From RPQJ01 sp963732415 (GTDB lineage Bacteria; Pseudomonadota; Gammaproteobacteria; Steroidobacterales; Steroidobacteraceae), in contig CAVSZK010000019.1 of NCBI GenBank assembly GCA_963732415.1, positions 124,001 through 188,000 on the forward strand: a stretch of 64,000 bases of DNA. Reading direction: 5' to 3'. Position numbers and translations under genes: made by a program. The first letter of the stretch is position 1; every line of letters begins with the position of its first letter. The notes below the pieces were generated by a model, which saw only the letters and a program-made list of their open reading frames with translations, had not been told where the DNA came from and made no database searches. Of this stretch, positions 7,429 to 17,279 are shown piece by piece.

Positions 7429-10400
7429 TCAGCGGGAAATGCAACCCGCGAGCGCTTCGATGTGTGCCTGGGCCGCCGCGAATCGCGCCTCGGGCTCCTC
7501 GAACGCACCGCTGAACCTGAGCTTGTTCGGACCGTCGAAGCGCAACGCACGACCACTCTTCTGCACCAGCAGTATCAATGCGCCAGGGTCCACTGGCGTG
7601 TCGGGGCCGAAGGCAATGGATCCTCCGGTGTGGCCCACGTCCAGCCGCTCGATCCCGAGCCGCGCGGCACCGACCCGCAGGCGCGCGATGCGGAAAAGGT
7701 TCCTCGCCGGTTCAGGCAGCAGGCCGAAGCGGTCCATGGTCTCGGCCTGCAGGTCGTCGAGGTCTGCCTCGGAGATCACGCCGGCGATACGCTTGTAGAG
7801 TACCAGCCGCGCATGCACGTCCGGCAGGAATGCCTCCGGCAGCAGGGCGGGCACGTGCAGGTCCAGTTCCGGCCCGTGGTGCAACGGCTTCTCTAGTTCC
7901 GGAACGCGGCCGGCGCGCATCGCGGTGACGGCGCGCTCTAGAAGTTCGGTGTACAGCGCGAAGCCGATCTCCTGGATCTGGCCGCTCTGGCCTTCGCCCA
8001 GCAGCTCTCCAGCGCCGCGGATCTCCAGGTCGTGGGTTGCAAGTACGAAGCCGGCGCCGAGGTCCTCGAGCGATTCGATGGCCTCAAGGCGCTTTACCGC
8101 GTCAGCGGTCATGGCGTTCTTCGGTGGCGTGACCAGGTAGGCGTAGGCCTGGTGATGCGAGCGGCCGACCCGGCCGCGCAGCTGGTGCAACTGCGCCAGC
8201 CCGAAACGGTCGGCGCGGTCGATGACGATGGTGTTCGCGGTCGGCACGTCGATGCCGCTCTCGATGATCGTGGTGCAGAGCAGAAGGTTGGCGCGCTTGT
8301 GGTAGAAGTCGAGCATCACCTGCTCGAGATCGCGTTCTCGCATCTGACCGTGGCCGATCGCGATGCGTGCCTCTGGAACCAGTTCGGCGAGCACGCGTCC
8401 GGTATTCTCGATCGTGTCCACGGAGTTGTGCACGAAGTACACCTGGCCGCCGCGGCGCAGTTCGCGCAGGCAGGCTTCGCGCACCACCGGCTCGCTCCAC
8501 TCGGTGACGAAGGTCTTGATCGATAGCCGGCCGACCGGCGGCGTCGATATCAGCGACAGGTCGCGCAGTCCGCCGAGTGACATGTTCAGCGTGCGGGGAA
8601 TCGGTGTCGCCGTCAGCGTGAGCACGTCGACCTCGGAGCGGAGTGACTTGAGCTTCTCCTTGTCGCGCACGCCGAAACGGTGTTCCTCGTCGATGACCAG
8701 CAGGCCTAGGTCCTTGAAGCGCACGCCGGACTGCAGCAGACGGTGCGTTCCGACCACGATATCGACCTTGCCGTCCGCGAGACCGGCCAGCGCCGTCTTC
8801 GCCTGCGCATCGCCGCGAAAGCGCGACAGCAGCTCGACTCGCACCGGCCAGTCCGCAAAACGGTCGGCAAAGGTCTGGTAGTGCTGCTGCGCCAGCAGCG
8901 TGGTCGGCACCAGCACCGCAACCTGCTTGCCGCCCTGCACGGCGACGAAGGCGGCGCGTAGCGCCACCTCGGTCTTGCCGAAACCCACGTCGCCACACAC
9001 CACGCGGTCCATCGGCTTCGGCGATCGCAGGTCGGCGACCACCTGCTCGATCGCGGCGGCCTGGTCGGCGGTTTCCTCGAACGGAAAGCCCGCCGCGAAT
9101 GCCTGAAGCTGCGCTTCGTCGACCGCGAATGCATGGCCCTGGCGGGCCGCGCGACGCGAGTAAACGTCGAGCAGTTCCGCGGCGGCGTCGCGGATCCGCG
9201 CCGCTGCGCGGCTGCGGGCCTTGGCCCACTGGTCGCCGCCGAGCTTGTGCAGCGGTGCGGACTCCGGGGCCGCGCCGGTGTAACGGCTGATCCGCTCCAG
9301 CGACTGCACGGGAACGTAGAGCTTGTCGCCGTCGGCGTATTCGAGCATCAGGAACTCGGCGGCCAGACCGCCGGCGTCCATGGTGGTGAGCCCGAGATAA
9401 CGACCGACGCCGTAGTCCTCGTGCACCACCGGCGCCCCGGGTCGAAGGTCGGCAAGCTGCTGGATGATGCGCGCGGGGTCGCGGTCGGAACGCCGCCGGC
9501 GCCGTTCCTGGCGAGCGCGCTCGCCGAACAGCTGTTCTTCAGCGTAAAGCGTGATCGCCGGTTCTGCCAGCGTGAGGCCGGAGGCGAGCGGCGCGACGGT
9601 CAGCGCAATGGGTGCGTCGCCCGCGAGGAAGTCCTCCCAGCTCGCGACAACTCGAGCAGTCACGCCGTGCGGGCGGAGCAGGTCGAGCAGCAGTTCGCGA
9701 CGTCCCGCCGACTCGGCCGCCAGCAGCACGCGGCCCTCGTGGTTGGCCAGCCTGGTGGCGAAGTCCTTGATCGAATCCTCGTGCCGCTGGTCGATTCGCA
9801 GTGCCGGCGCTTCCTGGGTACGCAGGTCGAGGACCGGCACCTCGTCGTGTTGCGTCCTTGTGTCGGGGTCGACCAGCGTGTCGGCTTCGTCAATTGTCGC
9901 GCCAGCACCGGCGCTGCCCGGGCGGGCGTCTCCGTCACCGAGCAGCAGCTGCGGCGAACGCGCCAGCGCCGCCTGCCAGTCCGCAGGCGGCAGGAAGATC
10001 TCGCTGGGCGCAAGCACCGGGTGCTCGATGTCGTACCGGTGTTCCTCGTAACGTTCCTCGATCGAGGTCCACACCGAGCCGAGGATCGTCGTGTATTCGG
10101 TGGGCAGTGCGACGAGCGCGCCGGCGGGCAGGTAGTCGAACAGGCTCGCCGTCTCGTCGAAGAACAGCGGCAGGTAGTACTCGATGCCAGCCGGCGCCAG
10201 GCCCTCGCCCACGTCGCGATACAGCGGCATGCGTGTCAGGTCGCCTTCGAAGCGCGTGCGGAAGCGGCGACGGAAGTCGCGTACCGAATCCGCCCCGAGC
10301 CCGAACTCACGGGCGGGCAGCAGGTCGACTCGTGGCAGGCGCTCGCCGGAGCGCTGCGTCTCGGCGTCGAAGCTGCGCACGCTTTCCACCCGCAGGTCCA

Positions 10401-10959
10401 TCAGGTCGATGCGCAGCGGCACTTCGCTGCCCATCGGGAATACGTCGAACAGCGAGCCGCGGATGGCGAACTCACCGGGAGCTCCGACCTGGGGGACGCT
10501 GGTGTAGCCGGCCGCGGCGAGCTTGAGCCTGAAGGCGGCAAGGTCGAGTTCCTGGCCAACGTCGATTGAGAGCGCGTGTCCGTCGACGAAGCTTCGCGGT
10601 GGCAGGCGCTGCAGTGCTGTCGGCAGGTCCGTGACGACGATTGCCCGGCCGAGCGTCGGCAATCGTGCCAGGGCTCGCAGGCGCTGCGAGATGATGTCCG
10701 GGTGCGGTGAGAACTGGTCGTAGGGCAGGGTCTCGTAGCCCGGGAACGCCAGCACGGGCAGCGTTGCGGGCGCGAAGAACCGGATCTCTTCCTCGAGCCT
10801 CGTGGCGCTGGCCGCGTCCGCTGCGACAAGCAATAGCGGAGCGCGGATTCCGGCCGTGGATCGGGCGAGGTGCAGCGCAGTGCCTGCACCGGCGAGACCG
10901 GTCCATCTAAGGACCGGGCGCTGCTTGTCAGGCAGAATTTCTTGTATTTGTTTTAACAA
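7429..10959 (-). CDS. mfd: Transcription-repair coupling factor Mfd
   Basis: ATP-dependent translocase that removes RNA polymerase stalled at lesions and recruits UvrA. The 1176 residues cover all expected domains. The UvrB-like N-terminus carries LPYDQFSPHPDIISQRL. The RNA-polymerase-interacting CarD-like domain has VHEDYGVGRYLGL and LYVPVQSLERISRY. Helicase motor motifs are GDVGFGKTE near residue 655 and DEEHRFGV near 755. A C-terminal TRCF domain follows. An in-frame TAA lies just upstream of the TTG start and there is no clear Shine-Dalgarno, so the exact start is uncertain although the N-terminus aligns well. The start lies in an AT-rich inverted repeat (10948-10964). Confidence 0.96.
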   Translation of the reverse strand: MLKQIQEILPDKQRPVLRWTGLAGAGTALHLARSTAGIRAPLLLVAADAASATRLEEEIRFFAPATLPVLAFPGYETLPYDQFSPHPDIISQRLRALARLPTLGRAIVVTDLPTALQRLPPRSFVDGHALSIDVGQELDLAAFRLKLAAAGYTSVPQVGAPGEFAIRGSLFDVFPMGSEVPLRIDLMDLRVESVRSFDAETQRSGERLPRVDLLPAREFGLGADSVRDFRRRFRTRFEGDLTRMPLYRDVGEGLAPAGIEYYLPLFFDETASLFDYLPAGALVALPTEYTTILGSVWTSIEERYEEHRYDIEHPVLAPSEIFLPPADWQAALARSPQLLLGDGDARPGSAGAGATIDEADTLVDPDTRTQHDEVPVLDLRTQEAPALRIDQRHEDSIKDFATRLANHEGRVLLAAESAGRRELLLDLLRPHGVTARVVASWEDFLAGDAPIALTVAPLASGLTLAEPAITLYAEEQLFGERARQERRRRRSDRDPARIIQQLADLRPGAPVVHEDYGVGRYLGLTTMDAGGLAAEFLMLEYADGDKLYVPVQSLERISRYTGAAPESAPLHKLGGDQWAKARSRAAARIRDAAAELLDVYSRRAARQGHAFAVDEAQLQAFAAGFPFEETADQAAAIEQVVADLRSPKPMDRVVCGDVGFGKTEVALRAAFVAVQGGKQVAVLVPTTLLAQQHYQTFADRFADWPVRVELLSRFRGDAQAKTALAGLADGKVDIVVGTHRLLQSGVRFKDLGLLVIDEEHRFGVRDKEKLKSLRSEVDVLTLTATPIPRTLNMSLGGLRDLSLISTPPVGRLSIKTFVTEWSEPVVREACLRELRRGGQVYFVHNSVDTIENTGRVLAELVPEARIAIGHGQMRERDLEQVMLDFYHKRANLLLCTTIIESGIDVPTANTIVIDRADRFGLAQLHQLRGRVGRSHHQAYAYLVTPPKNAMTADAVKRLEAIESLEDLGAGFVLATHDLEIRGAGELLGEGQSGQIQEIGFALYTELLERAVTAMRAGRVPELEKPLHHGPELDLHVPALLPEAFLPDVHARLVLYKRIAGVISEADLDDLQAETMDRFGLLPEPARNLFRIARLRVGAARLGIERLDVGHTGGSIAFGPDTPVDPGALILLVQKSGRALRFDGPNKLRFSGAFEEPEARFAAAQAHIEALAGCISR

Positions 10960-11151
10960 AACAATAGCTTAAGGGCGAATCATGAGATTCGTTCTATGTT
11001 TGGAAGCAGGGCGGACCTGGCCCGCCGGGCTGCGAAGATTATCAGACCGAATGGGGGCTTCGCAGGCCAGGGCCGCGGGCAGGGCGGGCGGGCGCAACGC
11101 GTCCAGGCAGAAAGCGAGGGCGCGGCGCGCAGGTGCGCCGCCGGTTGGCCG

Positions 11152-11439
11152 TCAGTTATTGGATGCTGTGACCTGGGACGCGACCGCGTGGATGACCAGG
11201 TTGTGCTCGAAATAAACGACGAACGCCGGGTAAACCCAGCGCGAAATCGGTGGTTGGCCAACTGCGGCAATCCGGTTCGTCGGTGCGCCGTAGCGCTGCT
11301 CGACTTGGGCCATCGTCAAGCCCCGGGAGGGTACATCCACCTGGGCCCGGGAATACGAGGCGCTGGCGGTCTGGCCCTGCGCGGTTACAAAACCCAGCCC
11401 CATTGCCATCCCGACTACAGCCAGCACAATCTTGCGCAT
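11152..11439 (-). CDS. Small exported protein of unknown function
   Basis: A 95-residue protein with a clear Sec signal peptide (MRKIVLAVVGMAMGLGFVTAQGQ). The mature part contains GLTMAQVEQRYGAP and RWVYPAFVVYFEHNLVIHAV. The first phrase resembles the SmpA/BamE-type opening where a helix is followed by a G-x-P turn, but the protein is too short and lacks the rest of that family. I recognise it only as a conserved short periplasmic protein of gammaproteobacteria. The ATG was chosen because it begins the signal peptide; the longer open frame has no coding character. It lies upstream of mfd on the same strand and divergent from lolC. Confidence 0.75.
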   Translation of the reverse strand: MRKIVLAVVGMAMGLGFVTAQGQTASASYSRAQVDVPSRGLTMAQVEQRYGAPTNRIAAVGQPPISRWVYPAFVVYFEHNLVIHAVASQVTASNN

Positions 11440-11605
11440 GTTCAAGGCCCCTGCTGGAATTACTTTGGCAATATAGCACCGGCATCGGGGCGCCGGGCGT
11501 GACCGACTGCCGGTTTGCATCGGTCCAGGTGCCGCAACGGCGTTGATGCGGCGTGCAAAACAGGGTGTCCGCGGGTAGCCTTGCGGCCTTTCGTCAGGAC
11601 CCAGC

Positions 11606-12850
11606 ATGTTCCACCCCCTGCCAGTTTTCCTCGGACTGCGCTACGTCCGGACCCGGCGGCAGGGGTTCTTCGTGTCCTTCATTTCGTGGGTGTCGATGCT
11701 TGGGGTGTGCCTGGGCGTCGCGGCACTCATCACAATCATTTCGGTCATGAACGGATTCGAGGGCGAACTGCGCGGCCGCCTGGTCGCGCTCACGGCGCAC
11801 GCCACGGTCACCGGTCCCCCTGAAAAGATGTCGGACTGGCGGGTCATCGCCGACCGGGCACTCGCCGTGCCGGGCACGGTGGGAGCGGCGCCGTTCGTCG
11901 ATGTACAGGCCATGGTCGGGCGGTCCGGGTACCTTATGCCCGCCGTGTTGCACGGGGTGGACGTGCAGGCCGAGCCGGGCGTCTCCAGCATCGAGGAGCA
12001 CCTGCTCGAAGGGAAACTCGCCGACCTCACGCCGGGATCGCGTCACGCGATCGTCGGCCGCTCGCTCGCCTGGCAGCTCGGCGCGCAGGTCGGCGATGAG
12101 CTAACCGTGATGGTCCCGGGTCGCGACCTGCTCACCGGCGGGCGCCCGGCGCTGCAGACCTTCGAGGTGTCGGGTTTCTTCGAGGTCGGCCTGCAGGATC
12201 ACGACGGCACACTGGTGCTGGTGCCGATGCAGGACGCAGCCGATCTTGCCGGCGATGCGGCGGGTCCCGCGGGAATCAGGCTGCGCTTCGACGACGTGAT
12301 GGCCGCGCCAGCGCGTGCGGCAGCCGTGGCTGCGGCGCTTGGCCCGGACTTCGAAGTGCGCGACTGGAGTCGCGAGCATGCCGCGTACTTCCGGGCCATC
12401 CGCATCGAGAAGACGATGATGAGCCTGATCCTGATGCTGGTCGTCGCGGTGGCAGCCTTCAACATCGTCGCGGCGCTGGTAATGGTGGTCAATGAAAAGC
12501 GCTCCGACATCGCCATCCTGCGCACGCTCGGTCTCACGCCGCGCGGCGTGGTGGGTGTATTCCTGACGCAGGGGCTCGTCATCGGTGCTATCGGCACGCT
12601 GGTCGGCACTGTGCTCGGTGTGCTGGTCGCGAACAACGTAGGGGTGATCGTTCCCGCATTGGAGGGCGTATTCGGGTTTCACGTGATGGACCCGACCGTC
12701 TACTACATAACGGAGTTGCCGTCGGAGCTGCGAGTCGGGCAGGTGGTGACGATTGCATCGATCGCCTTCCTTCTCACGGTCCTGGCGACGATCTACCCGG
12801 CCATTCGCGGCGCGGCGACCGAGCCGGCCGAAGCCCTGCGGTACGAGTGA
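11606..12850 (+). CDS. lolC: Lipoprotein-releasing ABC transporter, permease LolC-like
   Basis: Inner-membrane subunit of the LolCDE complex, which extracts outer-membrane lipoproteins and passes them to LolA. The 414 residues have the family layout: a first membrane helix after RRQGFFVSFISWVSMLGVCL, a large periplasmic domain (about 50-260), then three helices with LILMLVVAVAAFNIVAALVM and the coupling-helix segment KRSDIAILRTLG. It is the first of two homologous permeases. The C versus E assignment is by order only. The stop overlaps the next start as TGATG. Confidence 0.92.
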   Translation: MFHPLPVFLGLRYVRTRRQGFFVSFISWVSMLGVCLGVAALITIISVMNGFEGELRGRLVALTAHATVTGPPEKMSDWRVIADRALAVPGTVGAAPFVDVQAMVGRSGYLMPAVLHGVDVQAEPGVSSIEEHLLEGKLADLTPGSRHAIVGRSLAWQLGAQVGDELTVMVPGRDLLTGGRPALQTFEVSGFFEVGLQDHDGTLVLVPMQDAADLAGDAAGPAGIRLRFDDVMAAPARAAAVAAALGPDFEVRDWSREHAAYFRAIRIEKTMMSLILMLVVAVAAFNIVAALVMVVNEKRSDIAILRTLGLTPRGVVGVFLTQGLVIGAIGTLVGTVLGVLVANNVGVIVPALEGVFGFHVMDPTVYYITELPSELRVGQVVTIASIAFLLTVLATIYPAIRGAATEPAEALRYE

Positions 12851-14109
12851 TGGCCGGCCAGGTCCCCTTCGAGATAAGCATCGGGCGGCGCTACCTGCGT
12901 TCGTCGGGCAATCGTTTCCTGTCGTTCATATCGCTGATGTCGATGCTCGGCGTGGCGATCGGCGTGGCGGTGCTGATCGTGGTGCTGTCGGTGATGAACG
13001 GCTTCGAGACCGAACTGCGCAGCCGGATACTCAGCATCACCTCGCATGCAACGCTTGCCGCGTTCGGCGCCGGTGCCCCCGACTGGCCGGCGATGCGGGC
13101 GACGGCGCTGGGCGATCCGCGTGTCGAGGCTGCGGCCCCCTACGTCGAAGGCGAGGCGCTGCTGATCGCCGACAAGCCCAAAGGCAAATCGGCCCCGGCC
13201 AGCGTTCGCGGCATCGACCCGACGATCGAAACCACGGTCTCGGCGATCGCCGACCGGCTGCAGAGCGGCTCGCTCGGGGCGCTGGAATCCGGCTCCTACC
13301 GCATGTTGCTCGGATCGGAGCTTGCCGCCCGCCTGGGCGTCGTGCCGGGCGACAGCGTCGTGATGGCGATCGCACAAGGCTCGGTCACGCCTGCCGGTGT
13401 CGTGCCACGAATGCGACGCTTTACCGTGATCGGTACCTTCTATTCGGGCATGTACGAGATCGACAACGGGCTCGCGCTCACCAGCCTCGCGGACGCGCAG
13501 CGGGTATTCCGGCTCGGCGACAGCGTGAGCGGGATACGGCTGGCGTTCCGCGATCCCTACCTGGCACCGCAGGCGGCGCGCGACGTGGCACTCGAACTCG
13601 GGGGCGGGCTCTGGGTCGAGGACTGGACGCAGCGGCAGGCGAACTTCTTCCGGTCCATCGAACTGACCAAGCGGATGATGTTCTTCATCCTGCTGCTGGT
13701 TGTCGCGGTGGCCGCGTTCAACATCGTCTCCACGCTGGTGATGGCGGTGAAGGACAAGCAGCCGGACATAGCCATCCTGCGTACGCTCGGTGCCCGTCCG
13801 TCCAGCGTGCTGGCGATATTCGCGACCCAGGGCACGGTGATCGGGCTGGTCGGGACGCTGGGCGGTGTTGCGCTGGGAATTCTGCTGTCGATCAATCTCG
13901 AGGCGCTTGTGCACGGCCTCGAGCGGGTCATGGGCACGCACTTCATGGACGCCAGCGTCTACCTGATGAGTGACCTGCCGGCTCGCGTCGAGCCCGGCGA
14001 CATACTGCTGATCGCGGGCACGGCATTCGCGCTGTGCTGCCTGTCCACACTCTATCCCGCCTGGCGCGCGGCGCGCACCAACCCGGCGAGGGCACTGCGA
14101 CATGACTGA
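12850..14109 (+). CDS. lolE: Lipoprotein-releasing ABC transporter, permease LolE-like
   Basis: Second LolC/E-family permease, 419 residues, with the same architecture as its neighbour. The N-terminal helix follows SSGNRFLSFISLMSMLGVAI. A periplasmic domain comes next. Three C-terminal helices then carry FILLLVVAVAAFNIVSTLVM and KQPDIAILRTLGARP. The pair looks like an old duplication, and together they would form the heterodimer. An in-frame GTG three bases earlier is possible; the ATG coupled to the lolC stop is preferred. The gene overlaps lolD by 8 bp. Confidence 0.92.
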   Translation: MAGQVPFEISIGRRYLRSSGNRFLSFISLMSMLGVAIGVAVLIVVLSVMNGFETELRSRILSITSHATLAAFGAGAPDWPAMRATALGDPRVEAAAPYVEGEALLIADKPKGKSAPASVRGIDPTIETTVSAIADRLQSGSLGALESGSYRMLLGSELAARLGVVPGDSVVMAIAQGSVTPAGVVPRMRRFTVIGTFYSGMYEIDNGLALTSLADAQRVFRLGDSVSGIRLAFRDPYLAPQAARDVALELGGGLWVEDWTQRQANFFRSIELTKRMMFFILLLVVAVAAFNIVSTLVMAVKDKQPDIAILRTLGARPSSVLAIFATQGTVIGLVGTLGGVALGILLSINLEALVHGLERVMGTHFMDASVYLMSDLPARVEPGDILLIAGTAFALCCLSTLYPAWRAARTNPARALRHD

Positions 14110-14785
14110 AAGCGAAATCCTGAGTTGCGTGGACGTGCGCAAGCACTTCGACGAAGCCGGCCAGCGACTCGAGGTGCTGTCGGGCGTGGAGCTTGCGATC
14201 GGACAGGGCGAGACGATCGCGATCGTCGGGGCCTCCGGGTCCGGCAAGACGACGCTGCTGCAGATCCTCGGCGGGCTCGACCTGCCTTCGTCCGGCATCG
14301 TGCGCATCGCGGGGCAGTCGCTCGCCGAGATTTCCGACGCAGCGCGGGGCGTGCTGCGCAATCGCTCGCTCGGTTTCGTCTACCAGTTCCATCACCTGTT
14401 GCCCGAGTTCACCGCGCTGGAGAATGTCGCAATGCCTTTGCTGGTGCGGCGTGACTCGGTTGCAAAAGCGCAGGCCGAGGCACGATCCCTGCTCGAGCGC
14501 GTGGGCCTGGGTGGCCGGCTCGGGCATCGCCCGGGGCAGCTCTCTGGTGGTGAGCGCCAGCGCGCGGCCGTCGCACGGGCCCTGGTCACGCGACCGCAGC
14601 TGGTGCTTGCCGACGAGCCCACCGGCAACCTCGACGGCACCAATGCCCGCGGGGTGCTGGACTTGATGCTGGAACTCAATCGCGAGCTGGGCACCAGCCT
14701 GGTGATCGTGACGCACGCGGCCGAGATCGCCGCGCGCATGCAACGAGTGCTGACGCTGCGCGACGGAAAGCTGGTAGCCGGCTGA
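14102..14785 (+). CDS. lolD: Lipoprotein-releasing ABC transporter, ATPase LolD
   Basis: ATPase of the LolCDE lipoprotein exporter. The 227 residues contain Walker A GASGSGKTT, the Q-loop VYQFHHLLPEFTALENV (typical of LolD/MacB-type ATPases), the signature LSGGERQRAAVARAL, Walker B LVLADEPTGNLDG and the switch His in VIVTHA. It overlaps lolE, so the operon order is C-E-D, not the E. coli C-D-E. Identification as LolD rests on the adjacent permeases. Confidence 0.95.
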   Translation: MTESEILSCVDVRKHFDEAGQRLEVLSGVELAIGQGETIAIVGASGSGKTTLLQILGGLDLPSSGIVRIAGQSLAEISDAARGVLRNRSLGFVYQFHHLLPEFTALENVAMPLLVRRDSVAKAQAEARSLLERVGLGGRLGHRPGQLSGGERQRAAVARALVTRPQLVLADEPTGNLDGTNARGVLDLMLELNRELGTSLVIVTHAAEIAARMQRVLTLRDGKLVAG

Positions 14786-14924
14786 GACGGTGAAGGCCCG
14801 CTGAAACTGACTGACGGCAGGCTCGGCTCCGGCTGAATCTGCGCGAACACACCCGATTCGCTAGGCACTCGCCGCCGCCGCCAGGTGCATCCTGCCGGCC
14901 CGGATCGGCGGAGCGTAGCCAGTC

Positions 14925-17204
14925 ATGGTCGCCACGGCTCTCGGACTCCTGTGCGGCGCCTGCCTGCAGCTGTCACTGTCGGCATTGCCGGCCGGCTGGA
15001 TCGTAGCGGCCGGCATCGTCCTCGGCGCTTCGCTGGCGCTTGTGACGCGCCAGGCTTCGGCGCTGGCGCTCGCGGTCGGCTTCGCATGGTGCTGGATCGC
15101 GCTTACAGGGCGGCTCGAGCAACGGCTCGACCCGGCGCTCGAGGGCAGCAACCTCGAACTGCGCGGAGTCGTGGCGTCGGTGCCGCAGGTGCTTGCGGCA
15201 GGGACCCGCTTCCGGTTCGCAACCGAGCCGGCACCCGGTGTGCCTCCGCTGGTTGAACTCACCTGGTACGACGTGGATGTGGCACCGAAGGCCGCGGAAC
15301 GCATGGTAATCATTGCCAAGCTTCGCCGGCCGCGAGGATTCTCCAATCCCGGCGGCTACGACCAGGAAGCGCGGATGCTGAGGGAAGGTATCGGCGCCTC
15401 GGGCTACGTGAAGTCGGCCACGTCTGAAGGACGCGACTGGGGCGACATAGCGCGGAGCCCCGTGCTCGCGGCTCGCGGTGCGATCGCAGAAACGATACGC
15501 GGTGCTCTGGGAACACGTCCGGCGACCGGAATCGTTGCCGGGCTCGCGGTCGGCCTGCAGGACGCGCTCAGTCGCGAGCAGTGGCGGGAGCTTGCGCGCA
15601 GCGGCACCAGCCACCTGATGGCCATCTCGGGCATGCACATCGGGATGTTCGCGACTGTGACCGCGTGGCTCACGTTGCGCGTGCAACGCTGGCGCCAGCG
15701 ACGAGGTGTGCTCGGTGCCCGGCGCGATGCGGCGGTGATGACCGGGACGCTCGCCGCTTTCGGCTACTCGCTGCTGGCCGGGTGGTCGGTGCCTACGCAG
15801 CGGACAATGATCATGATCGCCATGGTGGCGGTGGCATTACTGCTGCGGCGCCGGGCCGGTGTTGCGGACGCACTGGCACTCGGTGCAATCGTCGTGCTGC
15901 TGCTCGACCCGCTCGCGCCGCTGGCAGTCGGGTTCTGGCTTTCGTTCGGCGCCGTGGCCGCGATCCTGCTGGCGAGTGCTGGCGGACTGGCCAGAACCGG
16001 GATCATGGCGGGCTTCGCGCAGGCGCAACTCGCGGTCAGTGTCGGTCTCGTGCCAGTGCTGGCGGCCTGCTTCGGTAACCTGTCGCTGGTGTCTGCGCTG
16101 GTCAACATGGCCGCGATCCCGCTCTACACGCTTATCATCGTGCCCTCGATCATCGTGGCCACGGCACTTGGGCTGGCTTTTCCATCGCTTGGGGCAGTGG
16201 CGCTGGGCGGCATCGCATCGGTGATCGAGTTCACGTGGCCGCTGATATCAGCGCCTGCCGCCTGGCCGCTCGCCACCTGGGGGGTCGCGTCGCTTCCGGC
16301 CTGGGGCTGGCTCGTGCTGGTCGCCGGCGCGGTCGCTGCGATGGTGCCTCTGCCGGCGCCAGGGCGGGTTGCCGGTTGCTTGATGGTGACGGCCCTGTGC
16401 GCATGGCGCGCGGCGCCGCCTGCGCCGGGGTCGGCGCACTTCGCGCTGCTGGACGTGGGACAGGGGCTCGCCGCCGTGGTCGAAACCAGGCGACACCTGC
16501 TCGTGTACGACACCGGGCCTGCATTCCGGAGCGGGACCGACACCGGGGTGCTGGTCGTCGAGCCCTATCTTCGCAGCCGGGGCCTGCGCCATGTCGACCT
16601 GCTGGTCGCAAGCCATGACGACTCCGACCATACCGGCGGTTCAACCGCGCTGGCCGGGCTGATGCCCGTGCGGCGCCTCGCAGCAAGTGGAAATGCCCTG
16701 GACGGGCTTGGCATCGGGCGTGCGGAGCGCTGCCGCGCGGGCGTACGCTGGACCTGGGACGGCGTCGAATTCGAGTGGCTGCACCCGGTCTCGCCGCTGC
16801 TGCCGACCGACAATGACCGCTCCTGCGTGCTGCTGGTGCGCGCCGGTCACGAGGCGCTTCTGCTCACCGGTGATATCCAGCGGGACGCCGAAGCCGAGAT
16901 CCTGGCGCGCGGCCTGCCCGCGGACATCGCGGTCGTCGTCGTGCCTCACCATGGCAGTCGCACGTCGTCGGGACAGGGGCTGGTCGACTCGACCCGTCCG
17001 CGCTGGGCCCTGGTGTCGGCGGGACATCGCAATCGCTGGGGATTTCCGTCGTCCCACGTAGTGGAACGCTGGTCTCAATCCGGTGCGCAACTGCTTGGCA
17101 CGTCGACCTCCGGAGCCATCGAGTTCGAGCTCGGTTCTGAAGAGACGCCGTCCGTGCCGGTCGAGTGGCGGCGGAGCGCGCTGCGACCCTGGCGCGACCC
17201 GTGA
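14925..17204 (+). CDS. comEC: ComEC/Rec2-type DNA internalisation channel
   Basis: Inner-membrane channel through which single-stranded DNA enters the cytoplasm during natural transformation. The 759 residues have an N-terminal DUF4131/OB-like region, a multi-helix competence domain with GTSHLMAISGMHIGMFA near residue 226, and a C-terminal metallo-beta-lactamase domain. The latter has DVGQGLAAVVETR (about 509), SHDDSDHTGG (about 563) and VPHHGSRTSSG with intact metal ligands. It is full length. Its place before exbB-exbD-msbA-lpxK matches Pseudomonas. It lies 139 bp after lolD, so it may have its own promoter. I see no pilus competence genes in this window. Confidence 0.93.
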   Translation: MVATALGLLCGACLQLSLSALPAGWIVAAGIVLGASLALVTRQASALALAVGFAWCWIALTGRLEQRLDPALEGSNLELRGVVASVPQVLAAGTRFRFATEPAPGVPPLVELTWYDVDVAPKAAERMVIIAKLRRPRGFSNPGGYDQEARMLREGIGASGYVKSATSEGRDWGDIARSPVLAARGAIAETIRGALGTRPATGIVAGLAVGLQDALSREQWRELARSGTSHLMAISGMHIGMFATVTAWLTLRVQRWRQRRGVLGARRDAAVMTGTLAAFGYSLLAGWSVPTQRTMIMIAMVAVALLLRRRAGVADALALGAIVVLLLDPLAPLAVGFWLSFGAVAAILLASAGGLARTGIMAGFAQAQLAVSVGLVPVLAACFGNLSLVSALVNMAAIPLYTLIIVPSIIVATALGLAFPSLGAVALGGIASVIEFTWPLISAPAAWPLATWGVASLPAWGWLVLVAGAVAAMVPLPAPGRVAGCLMVTALCAWRAAPPAPGSAHFALLDVGQGLAAVVETRRHLLVYDTGPAFRSGTDTGVLVVEPYLRSRGLRHVDLLVASHDDSDHTGGSTALAGLMPVRRLAASGNALDGLGIGRAERCRAGVRWTWDGVEFEWLHPVSPLLPTDNDRSCVLLVRAGHEALLLTGDIQRDAEAEILARGLPADIAVVVVPHHGSRTSSGQGLVDSTRPRWALVSAGHRNRWGFPSSHVVERWSQSGAQLLGTSTSGAIEFELGSEETPSVPVEWRRSALRPWRDP

Positions 17205-17279
17205 CCGCATCCGGTCGCGGCGTGCGCCCGCGATCAAGTATCATCCCCGGGCTAAGCGGCAAAGGGCCAGTACCAGGAC

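Noticed and set aside
9133..10569. A 478-codon open frame on the plus strand opposite mfd
   Set aside because: It is antisense to a well-conserved gene, rich in Arg/Gly/Val repeats, with no recognisable domain. Long antisense frames are expected in GC-rich DNA.
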